Assembly: GCA_002716385.1 (NCBI GenBank)
Contig: PBAX01000022.1
Coordinates: forward strand, 248,001-312,000
Length of the DNA stretch: 64,000 bases
Source of the DNA: Phycisphaerae bacterium
Lineage (GTDB): Bacteria > Planctomycetota > Phycisphaerae > Phycisphaerales > SM1A02
Direction: 5' to 3'
In this document: piece by piece, positions 8,389 to 16,377 of the stretch
Layout: each line of letters starts with the position of its first letter
Numbering within the stretch: the first letter of the stretch is position 1
The notes under the pieces: generated by a model
What the model was told of the DNA's origin: nothing
Databases searched by the model: none
What the model saw: only the letters and a program-made list of their open reading frames with translations
Translations under genes and position numbers: made by a program

Positions 8389-10944
8389 TCAGCGAGTGGT
8401 TGCTGCCGAGACAGTGTAAGGAGCGACACAGAGGCCGTTTCCTCGAGCCGAAGCTGCTGCTGTGTAGTCGATGAGATCGAGGTTGCGATCCATCTTCCAA
8501 GTCGCAGCGTTGTAGCCATTCGTCCAGTTCATGCATGCGAACTGCTGCTGACGGAAGCCCGCACCTGGAGTCGATGCTGGATTCGTCGTGTAGATGGCAG
8601 CGACGTTGTAGAGACCAACGCCAGCCCATGCATCCGACTGGATAGTCGTGCTGCCGAGGTACGAGGTCAGGCCACGACCGCCACCGGCTGCATCGCCAGG
8701 AAGCGTAGTGTCGATAGCCTTGCTGGTGCTGTCCATCAGCCAGATGGCTGTCTGACCATTATCACCACACCAGACGAGGTCTCGCTGGATGTTGTCGTCA
8801 GCAGTTGGACGACCAGCCATGTTGGCTGAAGCAACGAGCTTCCAACCATCGGAACCTGGGAGCAGGATATCTGAACCACTGAGCGTGATCATGCCGTATC
8901 CGGATCCAAGCGATGGAGTGCTTCCGTTGGCATTGATGGTGACTGGCCAGTAGGCGATCTCACCCGAAGCTGAGTTGTGCCAGTAAACGGAGTTACCGGA
9001 GTTCAGAGTTCCGTTGTTGGTGCAACGAGCTGACCAGTCAGCTGCGTCTACAACGGTGTCAAGTTCTGCTGAACCGACAATCCATGTGCTGGCGGCACCG
9101 GTGGTGTTGACCCACCATGCAGCCGTCTGGCCTGTTTCGGTGTTGTACCAGAACATTCCGCAACCAGTGATGTCGGAGTCGAATCCGCCAAGACCAACGA
9201 GCTCCCATGCGCCACCTGGCTTTGGAAGTTCGCCGAAGCTGATTACTTCGCCGCTTGAGCCCATGTTCCAGATGTAGCAACCGTACTCGACGGAATCCCA
9301 TACCAGATCACTGTAGCCATCGCCGTTGAAGTCACCATTCGAGAAGCAGTCGAACATTGGGGTGACTGCGTCGAAGGCGAGATCGGCACCATCAACTGTG
9401 ACGGTACGCAGGCCGACTGAACCCAGAGTTGCTGCGAGCTTGCCGTTTACACCGGTATCGCCAGCTGCAGTCGTGACTGCAGGTGCCGCCACGTACGACT
9501 GGCCACCGTTCCTGACGGAGCCATCGATGATGGTACCTGAGTGAGGTGCGGACATGGTGTAAGCCCACTCTGACGTTGGAACAACACCGGTACCGTTGCG
9601 AGTAATGGTGAGTCGCGGAGTACCCGTGGTGTCAAACGATGCGTTCGTGCACATGGACTGCATGTTGATGACCTGTCCATACAGGTGGATCGCATTGCAG
9701 ACGAAGCCAGTACCGTCACCCTGAGGAACAACGGTGTAACCAGCCGTGTTGGACAGGTTCGCGTTGTTACGAGTGATGGACCAACCGTTGGTGTTGTTCC
9801 AGTTTCGGTTGATCGTGGTCTGGTCTGGTGCACCGGTAGTGGTGTTGACATTACCGTTCCAGGCACCCTTGTAACCGGTATAGATACGGCCTTCGGAATC
9901 GACTTCATAGGCGATCTCGATACCGCTGACCAGATTGCCATCTGCGTCGTAGATCATGAAGTTGCCGGCGGTGTAGCCGATACCGGAAGTTGCGTTTCTA
10001 TTCGCTGACGTGCTGTCGTTGTTTGCAAACCCGTTGCCGACGATCGCGAGGTTGGCGACCTGACCAGCCTGAGTTGCAGCACCAGCCACGGCGTTGCCGT
10101 TGGCGGCTGCTGGAGTCGCACCAAGATAGAGCCGGTAGTTGCCGTACTCATCAGTGCCCTTAGGACCTGTGGTCGCATTGTCGTTGACGATACGCAGGGT
10201 GCTGTTTCTTGCGAAACCTGCTGCACTTGGTGACAACTGACCAGCACTGTAGGTATCGATGATGCCATTGGCACCTGTAACAACGAAGCTGTCTGTCAGG
10301 AAGCCGAAGCTGCCCAAGCTGCCGCCAGTGGTCGAAATAGTCACGCTGAGCGAGTTCTGTGCGTTGACGTTACCGGCATATGTCGCATTGGTTGCACCTG
10401 GCATGTAGCCGGTGGAACCGTTCGTGATCTCGAAGTCCTGCTGACGGGTATCAGCATTGGAATTTCCGTCGAAGTAGACGCCGCCTGCAGGACCATCGAT
10501 CTGATACGAACCCTGTGCGTTTGCACCACCGGAACCGGTGTTGTCAAAGACGGCTGGAGCCCACCAACCAGCACCAGAGGTACGACCGTCGCTCTGGAAA
10601 ATCGTACCGTTGGTGGTCGTTCCGCCAGTGCCGAGCGAGGTGCAGTTCTGGCCGTAGCCTGATCCGCCGTTGGTGTTGACTGTGATGTCAGTCACCTGTC
10701 CGGAAGTGTCCTGAATGTTCAGGCCGTTGTTTGCGAGGTAGTTGAACACGACGCCATTGTTGGTCCCATTGGTGCCAGTTACCCATACCTGGTCAGAGTT
10801 GCCATCAGGCGTTGCTGACTGATATGTACCCATGTCGCCGACCGAAATCAGCGTGTTGTAGTCGCCAGCCATTGCCGTTGTGGCAAGTGCGCCGACGAGT
10901 CCACCGGCAATGATTGTGCCAGTCTTTGTGAATGCAGATCTCAT
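8389..10944 (-). CDS. Asn/Gly/Thr-rich secreted protein with FG-GAP-like repeats (paralogue 3 of 3)
   Basis: I start this at the ATG at 10944 (851 residues). It has GGAGAG upstream and begins with a signal peptide ending in TTAMA-GD; the open frame continues upstream to 11106 without such features. The mature N-terminus (ISVGDMGTYQSATPDGNSDQVW) matches paralogues 1 and 2. An FG-GAP-like loop, GDFNGDGYSDLVW, is at about 534-547, with later 'FWYNTETGQTAAWWV' and 'CGDNGQTAIWLM' repeat-like segments. It is unusually rich in N-X-S/T: I counted about 18 sequons by eye, against about 8 and 3 in the other two. None that I saw has an acidic residue at -2. It could be an abundant surface protein and a substrate for the nearby PglB-like enzyme, but that is inference. 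Confidence 0.9.
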   Translation of the reverse strand: MRSAFTKTGTIIAGGLVGALATTAMAGDYNTLISVGDMGTYQSATPDGNSDQVWVTGTNGTNNGVVFNYLANNGLNIQDTSGQVTDITVNTNGGSGYGQNCTSLGTGGTTTNGTIFQSDGRTSGAGWWAPAVFDNTGSGGANAQGSYQIDGPAGGVYFDGNSNADTRQQDFEITNGSTGYMPGATNATYAGNVNAQNSLSVTISTTGGSLGSFGFLTDSFVVTGANGIIDTYSAGQLSPSAAGFARNSTLRIVNDNATTGPKGTDEYGNYRLYLGATPAAANGNAVAGAATQAGQVANLAIVGNGFANNDSTSANRNATSGIGYTAGNFMIYDADGNLVSGIEIAYEVDSEGRIYTGYKGAWNGNVNTTTGAPDQTTINRNWNNTNGWSITRNNANLSNTAGYTVVPQGDGTGFVCNAIHLYGQVINMQSMCTNASFDTTGTPRLTITRNGTGVVPTSEWAYTMSAPHSGTIIDGSVRNGGQSYVAAPAVTTAAGDTGVNGKLAATLGSVGLRTVTVDGADLAFDAVTPMFDCFSNGDFNGDGYSDLVWDSVEYGCYIWNMGSSGEVISFGELPKPGGAWELVGLGGFDSDITGCGMFWYNTETGQTAAWWVNTTGAASTWIVGSAELDTVVDAADWSARCTNNGTLNSGNSVYWHNSASGEIAYWPVTINANGSTPSLGSGYGMITLSGSDILLPGSDGWKLVASANMAGRPTADDNIQRDLVWCGDNGQTAIWLMDSTSKAIDTTLPGDAAGGGRGLTSYLGSTTIQSDAWAGVGLYNVAAIYTTNPASTPGAGFRQQQFACMNWTNGYNAATWKMDRNLDLIDYTAAASARGNGLCVAPYTVSAATTR

Positions 10945-11382
10945 TTGAAATCTCTCCATTGATTCAATGCCGTTGTGTCTCACACACTTTGGCAACCCAT
11001 CTAGATCTTGCCGCTGGCACACATCACCACGCAACAAGGGAATATCAAACTGGTCCGAGACGTACCGAAGGATTCCGATCGGCATAACGACCCTAAAACC
11101 ATGCAAAAACTTCTGACCGGTTCCCCGGCTATTGCCGCGAATTGTAAGGAACGTGACGCCCCTGTCAAACCACAGGAGCCCTTGGAGTAGGTTTGGTCCG
11201 AGAACAAATCAGCTTTGGAAGGGCAGAAAACGCTGCCATGGACCTCCTAGAGCCACTCAAGGCGATTTCAGCAGGAATCAGGAGATCGCTCTGAAGCAGA
11301 TATGGGCGTCAAACAAGCGTAAAAGTCTTGTTTAAACAGGCTTAGAGACGCATGGGCCAGAAATTCTATTTTTTTGAAATTC
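10945..11382. other. Intergenic region upstream of the Asn-rich secreted protein
   Basis: These 438 bases contain the promoter and leader of the gene starting at 10944 (minus) and the 3' end of the methyltransferase gene stopping at 11383. An inverted repeat (see 11311-11333) and an A/T-rich direct repeat GAAATTCT are present near the methyltransferase end. The open frame in phase with the secreted protein from 11106 lacks a ribosome-binding site and is probably untranslated leader. I found no RNA gene and no sure promoter hexamers. Confidence 0.55.
11311..11333 (-). terminator. Possible weak terminator after the methyltransferase gene
   Basis: The inverted repeat AAACAAG/CTTGTTT has a nine-base spacer and lies about 50 bases after the stop at 11383. 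The stem is A/T-rich and the trailing T-run is only three bases, so this is a weak call. Confidence 0.3.
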
Positions 11383-12174
11383 TCACCTGATGGCTGCCAT
11401 GACCACTCGTTTTCCACGGAGCATCTGCTCATTGCCCTCAGCCGGAGGCTCGACCACCTCCACTGAACGGAATCCAAGAGCCTTCAGGATGGTTTCAAGT
11501 GCATTGGGAGAGGGGCATAGAGCCAGCGGAGAGGCGCCGGTCTCAGGATTGTCATCAAAGCAGGTCTCATCGATCAGGGCAAACCCCCCCTGATATGGCA
11601 TCCGACACTCCTGACGGCCCCATTCGGTCTGCCCCTGGATCTCATCACAGACCTGGGTCTCGAGAATCATCATCTCGGAGCACCGAGCGGCCACCTGCCT
11701 CAGGCATCGAATCGGGTTCTCCAGATGGTAGAGCAACCCCACGCACAAGCAGAGCTCGTGGGAACCCTTGACGTATTGATCCAATTCCTCGCAGTTGCAG
11801 CATGTCCATTCCATGGAATCATGCCCGGCGATTCCCGCCAACGCCTCCGCTTTCTGAAGACTGTCGGATCGTAGATCCGCCCCATGCACGCTTGAAACGC
11901 CCAATTCCTTCAAAAGGAAGCTGAAATAGCCCTCATGGCAGCCGACATCCAAGGCCTTGATTTGGCCTATCCGATCACCGAAGTGGTTTCTTGCGGCTCT
12001 AGCGACCATTTCCCGACGGGTCACATGGATGTCATCGTGGGTAGCGGCCACTTTGGAATGGGTCCTGAGCCCATTCCCAAGATCGATGTCGTAGAACCAG
12101 GGCCCCATGGCATCGATACGAGCTTGGAGCTGGGAGAGGTCGGAATTGGAAGACATGGTCGTGGGCGTACTCAT
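11383..12174 (-). CDS. Class I SAM-dependent methyltransferase, CmoB-like fold (Methyltransf_9/23 type)
   Basis: The 263-residue protein has a clear SAM motif I, LDVGCHEGYFS, at about 75-85, an acidic motif II at HGADL (97-101), and GLLYHLENP at about 146-154. The last motif is like the 'GVLYH..(S/N)P' seen in CmoB-type enzymes. In this position, in a glycan cluster, it more likely methylates a sugar or a lipid-linked glycan than tRNA; that is inference. It lies just downstream of the exporter operon and the zinc-ribbon methyltransferase on the same strand, with a gap of about 70 bases, so it may be the last gene of that transcript. No good ribosome-binding site precedes the ATG; an internal ATG at 12156 is an alternative. 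Confidence 0.88.
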   Translation of the reverse strand: MSTPTTMSSNSDLSQLQARIDAMGPWFYDIDLGNGLRTHSKVAATHDDIHVTRREMVARAARNHFGDRIGQIKALDVGCHEGYFSFLLKELGVSSVHGADLRSDSLQKAEALAGIAGHDSMEWTCCNCEELDQYVKGSHELCLCVGLLYHLENPIRCLRQVAARCSEMMILETQVCDEIQGQTEWGRQECRMPYQGGFALIDETCFDDNPETGASPLALCPSPNALETILKALGFRSVEVVEPPAEGNEQMLRGKRVVMAAIR

Positions 12175-12247
12175 ATAAAGGAGTAGTGTCCCTGCTCGAG
12201 CCTTGGAACGCCACCTTAGATCGGTATTCTCGTGAAAACGGCTTGAG

Positions 12248-12934
12248 CTAGGCTCTGGCCAGAATGGCTACGGCGGCCGGAAAGGCGACGGCATTGAGCT
12301 GGACCGACTCGAATCCGGCCTCCAGGGCCTGACACCACGCATCCGCTCCGTATTCGGTCTGCACCCGCCAGTCGTCCGATTGGGTATCCGATTCCCCATG
12401 AAAGGAAGCCGGCATGCCGTCTCGCCGCCGGCTCAGACGGCCGATGACGATCGGCACCGTGAAGCAACAGGCACCGCCTGGCTTGAGGACCCGTCGACAT
12501 TCCTTTAGGGCCTGCACGGGGTCCGGGACATGCTCGAGCGTATCGCTGTGGACAACTAGATCGAAGGTGTCGCTTGGATACGGCATCGCCTGCATGTCCA
12601 CCTCCGGGTAGTGGCCGAACACTCGACCAGGCATCTTGGCCAGCAGTGGCGACAGCATCCCAGCCTCGTTCAACTCAAGCACGCGGGTCTTCCTGTAGCG
12701 GCGATGATTCAAACCCGGGGAAAGCCATTCATCCATTCCGAGTTCCTGACGAATGGCCTCTGCCAGTGCGATGGAACGAAGATTCGAACCACAGTCCGTG
12801 CAGCATTCGCCCTGCTGACGATCCACATAGCCGCGCTCGTCTTCCGTAAGCCCCCAGGCGTTCACCAATTCGTCCCAGAGAACCGGTTCGAATGTGAATG
12901 AGGTTCCGCCGCAGACTGAACAGATGAGTGTCAT
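12248..12934 (-). CDS. Zinc-ribbon methyltransferase-like protein with degenerate SAM motif
   Basis: This 228-residue protein has an N-terminal four-cysteine module (C5, C8, C45, C48, spacing CxxC...CxxC) and a C-terminal Methyltransf_11-type domain. The later motifs are clear: FDLVVHSDTLEHVPDP at about 124-139 and RVLKPGGACCFTVP at about 148-161. The glycine-rich motif I is replaced by VLELNEAGMLSPLL (85-98). The same architecture recurs at the C-terminus of the fusion protein encoded at 16378-18189. The ATG overlaps the TGA of the exporter ATPase gene by four bases, so it is translationally coupled to polysaccharide export. It may methylate a glycan terminus, a common export signal in Wzm/Wzt systems. 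Whether it binds SAM normally is open. Confidence 0.87.
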   Translation of the reverse strand: MTLICSVCGGTSFTFEPVLWDELVNAWGLTEDERGYVDRQQGECCTDCGSNLRSIALAEAIRQELGMDEWLSPGLNHRRYRKTRVLELNEAGMLSPLLAKMPGRVFGHYPEVDMQAMPYPSDTFDLVVHSDTLEHVPDPVQALKECRRVLKPGGACCFTVPIVIGRLSRRRDGMPASFHGESDTQSDDWRVQTEYGADAWCQALEAGFESVQLNAVAFPAAVAILARA

Positions 12935-14289
12935 GATTGCTCCGAGCAGGCTGATGATGCATGAAGCGTATCAAGCGTGATCGAGAGCATGGGAAGGCCA
13001 ACCAGCCCAAGCGAAACGTGGGAACCATGAATCCGGAAGGTCATGGCGGATTCGATCCAGTGCCGAGGAATACTCTCCTCCCGCGGCCCATCCGCGATCG
13101 CAACCCCCACGGAATACTCTCCGACAGGAAGCCATGGCATCTGGAATCGGAACGCCGCCCGGAAACCATCGCCCGATCCGATCGGTTCTGCTGCCTTGTG
13201 GCTACCGAACCCGGTGTTGTCGGCGAACAGCACCTGCCCGAGACGGTCCTGCACATAGAAACCCACGATCGGCTCATCGATCGTCCGTGAAACCGTCCCG
13301 GTCACTTCCAGCTCGACGATCTCACCCCCATTGAGAAGATCCAGAGGACTGCCTGAATCATCGAGGAAACGGACCGAAGAGATTTCCGCACCACCTTCAC
13401 CAAAGCATGCTGACTTTGGATCGAACAGCGGCTTGTCGGTCACGCTTGAATTCGCCAGATCACGCAATGAAGAGGCTCTCGGATCCTCGATGGCTTCATC
13501 CATCTTTCTGGAACTGACCTCGAAGTGGCCCGTCGAACCTTCCGCTCGCTGCTTGAGACTCGCCTCGTATTCCAGAACGACTTCCTTGGAGGGGCCGCTC
13601 CTCATCAGACGTCCCTTGTCCAACCAGATGGCACGATCGCAGAGTGACAGCACGGCCGCCGTGTCGTGTGACACGAAGAACAGGGTCCCATGCTCCTTGA
13701 AGCGGCGGATCTCCCGCATGCATTTCTGCACGAACGCCCCATCACCCACCGCCAGAATCTCATCGACCACCAGAATGTCGGCATCCACGTTGATGGCAAC
13801 GGAAAAGGCGAGCCTTGCATACATGCCGCTCGAGTAGCGCTTGACCGGTTGGTCGATGAATCCCTCGGGCAAATCGGCGAAATCGATGATTCGCTCTATG
13901 CGTTCCTGTATTTCTCGACGGCTTATGCCCAGAATGGATGCGGCGAGTCGCACGTTCTCACGACCTGTGAACTCCGGTGCGAATCCGGCTCCCAGTTCGA
14001 GCAGCGGCGCGATCCGGCCCGTTGTCTCGATCCAGCCCCGTGTCGGCGAGGTCGTTCCACAAAGCAACTGTAGAAATGTGGACTTGCCCGATCCGTTTCG
14101 ACCAATGACAGCGAATGATTCCCCTCGCTTGACCTCGATATCCATCTCCTGAAGCGCCCAGTGTTCGCGATAGAAACGATGGCCGAGTCCGAATGGCATC
14201 GATTGCAGCAGACGATGGTGTCCGCGATCGAACAGGCGGTAGGCCTTCGCGAGACCTCTGGCCGTGATGGCGACCTGATCAGATGGCAT
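12931..14289 (-). CDS. Polysaccharide ABC exporter ATP-binding protein, Wzt-like with C-terminal glycan-binding domain
   Basis: The 452 residues comprise an ATPase domain (about 1-240) and a Wzt-type C-terminal domain (about 300-440). Walker A is GRNGSGKST (63-71), the signature is YSSGM (152-156), Walker B is DILVVDE (171-177) and the H-loop is H208. 'LLELGAGFAPEFTGREN' at about 97-112 is typical of the TagH/KpsT/Wzt branch. In Wzt the extra C-terminal domain recognises the modified end of the finished polymer, which fits the methyltransferases that follow. It pairs with the permease gene, whose 3' end it overlaps by 11 bases, and shares a four-base ATGA overlap with the zinc-ribbon methyltransferase gene. 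It exports an undecaprenyl-linked glycan. A PglK-like role in flipping an oligosaccharide for PglB is possible, but less likely given the Wzt-like tail. Confidence 0.95.
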   Translation of the reverse strand: MPSDQVAITARGLAKAYRLFDRGHHRLLQSMPFGLGHRFYREHWALQEMDIEVKRGESFAVIGRNGSGKSTFLQLLCGTTSPTRGWIETTGRIAPLLELGAGFAPEFTGRENVRLAASILGISRREIQERIERIIDFADLPEGFIDQPVKRYSSGMYARLAFSVAINVDADILVVDEILAVGDGAFVQKCMREIRRFKEHGTLFFVSHDTAAVLSLCDRAIWLDKGRLMRSGPSKEVVLEYEASLKQRAEGSTGHFEVSSRKMDEAIEDPRASSLRDLANSSVTDKPLFDPKSACFGEGGAEISSVRFLDDSGSPLDLLNGGEIVELEVTGTVSRTIDEPIVGFYVQDRLGQVLFADNTGFGSHKAAEPIGSGDGFRAAFRFQMPWLPVGEYSVGVAIADGPREESIPRHWIESAMTFRIHGSHVSLGLVGLPMLSITLDTLHASSACSEQS

Positions 14290-15163
14290 CCGCGAATCCC
14301 CTTCTGGTAGCCATGAACCAGATCCAGCCGATCCAGGCGATGGCGAGCGAAGCGCCCAGATAGATCAGCCAGATCCCGTAGTCTGGGGCGGTACCCATGA
14401 AGACGGAAGATCTGAGCATTTCAATGACAGTCGTCAGTGGATTGATGTACAGCCATGATTGCCATGGTTCTGGAACAACCGACAACGGGTAGAAGATCGG
14501 ACAGGTGAAGAGGGTCACCGTCAGGATCAGTCCGACGACCTGCTGGGTGTCCTGGACATAGAGTCCGATCGACATCAGTATCCACGAGAATCCGAAGACC
14601 ATGATGATCACCGGAAGAACGATCACGGGCACGAGCAGGATCGTTACCGGTGGTGTCCCGATGACGAACGCATAGAAGATTGCGAAGACCAGTGAGGCGA
14701 CCAGCGCGTTGAATATCGCCATGATCATCGTCGACCACGGGAGAATCTCGAGTGGGAAGACGACCTTCTTGACGAAGGTGATATTGGAACGCAGCACACT
14801 CGGCGCCCGGCCGACGCAATCACTGAACAAGTTGAACACGATCAGACCGGCGAAGAGTTCCAGTGCGAAATTCGACATGTTCATGCCGGCTGCCGCATCC
14901 TCGATTCCCATGCGCGGTGCCTTGGCCTGGAAGACCATTCCGAAGACGAAGGTATAGACGGCAAGCAGAACCAGTGGCTGCATGATCGCCCAGAACAATC
15001 CAAGAACCGATCCCCGATATCGAACCTCGATCTCTCTACGTCCAAGACGGGAGATGAGATCCCGATGCTGCCAGGGTGAACGAAGGATGTCGACCGGTGA
15101 CAACCTCCATCTTGGGGAATCCGCGGAATGTCTGGTTGTCACCTGAATGGTAGAACTGCCCAT
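14279..15163 (-). CDS. Polysaccharide ABC exporter permease (Wzm/TagG type, ABC-2 family)
   Basis: The 294-residue integral membrane protein has about six predicted helices. The family's N-terminal amphipathic motif 'LISRLGRREIEVRYRGSVLGLFW' type is at about 37-60, and the C-terminal 'YINPLTTVIEMLRSSVF' is characteristic of O-antigen and teichoic-acid ABC-2 permeases. It forms the membrane channel with the ATPase encoded next. The ATG is preceded by AGGTGA. It is the first gene of a minus-strand operon (permease, ATPase, zinc-ribbon methyltransferase, perhaps CmoB-like methyltransferase). The 145 bases to the divergent rfbB gene must hold promoters for both directions. Confidence 0.95.
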   Translation of the reverse strand: MGSSTIQVTTRHSADSPRWRLSPVDILRSPWQHRDLISRLGRREIEVRYRGSVLGLFWAIMQPLVLLAVYTFVFGMVFQAKAPRMGIEDAAAGMNMSNFALELFAGLIVFNLFSDCVGRAPSVLRSNITFVKKVVFPLEILPWSTMIMAIFNALVASLVFAIFYAFVIGTPPVTILLVPVIVLPVIIMVFGFSWILMSIGLYVQDTQQVVGLILTVTLFTCPIFYPLSVVPEPWQSWLYINPLTTVIEMLRSSVFMGTAPDYGIWLIYLGASLAIAWIGWIWFMATRRGFADAI

Positions 15164-15296
15164 GAATCACCTGCTGCAAGGGGCTCTGAGCACCCACTGA
15201 ATCAGATGCTACCCACCCATCCATGCTCTGGCCAGATCACCCCACGAAACCGATCGGCAAGCTAGAATGGTCCGATTCCCCGGGGAATGTTCAACT

Positions 15297-15300
15297 GGAG
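15297..15300 (+). promoter_or_regulatory. Ribosome-binding site GGAG deciding a GTG start for rfbB
   Basis: GGAG lies eight bases before GTG at 15309. The upstream in-frame ATG at 15267 has no Shine-Dalgarno, and its 14 extra residues are not seen in RfbB proteins. Confidence 0.7.
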
Positions 15301-15308
15301 ACCGTACC

Positions 15309-16346
15309 GTGGCAGCAGCATCAAAGTATTCCAAAATCATGGTGACCGGCGGTGCCGGATTCATCGGATCCAATTACGTGCGGATGATCTGCAATGAGGA
15401 CCCCGACAGGAAAATCGTCGTCTACGACGCGTTGACCTACGCGGGAAATCCAGCCAATCTCGAGGGGCTCGAGGATCAAGTCGAATTCGTCCGCGGGGAC
15501 ATCGCGGACAATGAGATGGTCGAACGCGCCATGACCGGATGCGATGCCGTCGTCAACTTCGCGGCGGAGAGCCATGTCGATAGAAGTCTGGTTGATGGCC
15601 GTCCCTTCGTGAAGACCAATGTCGAAGGCACCTACGTGCTTCTCGATACGGCGAAGCGTCTGGGGGTGTCCCGATTCCTTCACGTCTCGACAGACGAAGT
15701 CTATGGCGACCTCGTAGGAACCGATCACCATTCACTCGAGTCCGATGTGTTCAAGCCTCGAAGCCCCTATGCGGCCTCGAAGGGTGCCGCGGAGCACATG
15801 GTCTTCGCCTTCGGTATTTCTTTCGGACTCGACGTCGTGGTCACGAGAGGCTCAAACACCTACGGCCCCTACCAGTTCCCCGAGAAGATCATCCCACTGT
15901 TCATCACGAATGCCGTCGATGACAAGCCGCTTCCCCTCTATGGATCGGGCGAAGCTGTCCGCGACTACATGCACGCCGAGGACCATGCACGAGGCATCGA
16001 CATCGTCCTCCACAAGGGCGAGACCGGGATGGCATACAACCTGGGTGCAAGACTCGAGATCAATGGTCGACAGGTGGCCGAGGGCGTGCTGAATAATCTC
16101 GACAAGCCCGATACGCTCATCGAGTTCGTTCCGGATCGTCCTGGACACGACTACCGCTATGCCGTCGATCCCGCCGCTGCCGAGAACCTCGGATGGGAAC
16201 GGAAGTGGACCTTCGAGGAAGGGCTCGCCGCAACCTGCAAGTGGTATGTCGAGAACGAGGATTGGTGGCGGAAGATCAAGCGTGGCGAACATTTCCAGTC
16301 GCACGAATCGTCCTGGTATGCCAACCGTGAAGCCGGCGGCGTCTGA
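15309..16346 (+). CDS. rfbB: dTDP-glucose 4,6-dehydratase
   Basis: This second enzyme of dTDP-L-rhamnose synthesis converts dTDP-glucose to dTDP-4-keto-6-deoxyglucose with NAD+. The protein is 345 residues from the GTG start. The Rossmann motif TGGAGFIGSN is at 13-22. The catalytic trio region STDEVYGDL contains T128, D129 and E130, and the SDR pair is Y154/K158 in YAASKGAAEH. 'RGSNTYGPYQFPEKIIPLF' type sequence and the C-terminal 'RPGHDYRYA' are characteristic of RfbB rather than of other epimerases. It stands on the plus strand, apart from rfbA, rfbC and rfbD (28.6-30.9 kb), and is followed after 31 bases by the glycosyltransferase-methyltransferase fusion gene, probably in one transcript. 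Confidence 0.96.
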   Translation: MAAASKYSKIMVTGGAGFIGSNYVRMICNEDPDRKIVVYDALTYAGNPANLEGLEDQVEFVRGDIADNEMVERAMTGCDAVVNFAAESHVDRSLVDGRPFVKTNVEGTYVLLDTAKRLGVSRFLHVSTDEVYGDLVGTDHHSLESDVFKPRSPYAASKGAAEHMVFAFGISFGLDVVVTRGSNTYGPYQFPEKIIPLFITNAVDDKPLPLYGSGEAVRDYMHAEDHARGIDIVLHKGETGMAYNLGARLEINGRQVAEGVLNNLDKPDTLIEFVPDRPGHDYRYAVDPAAAENLGWERKWTFEEGLAATCKWYVENEDWWRKIKRGEHFQSHESSWYANREAGGV

Positions 16347-16377
16347 TCACCACTGAATACTCAAGGTCGAAACCCTC

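Noticed and set aside
10945-11106. N-terminal extension of the Asn-rich secreted protein
   Set aside because: The open frame continues in phase to 11106, but the ATG at 10944 has GGAGAG and starts a normal signal peptide; the extension would bury it.
11353-11378. A/T-rich direct repeat GAAATTCT twice around a T-run
   Set aside because: Direct and not inverted, so it forms no terminator hairpin; too short to call a mobile-element or attachment site.
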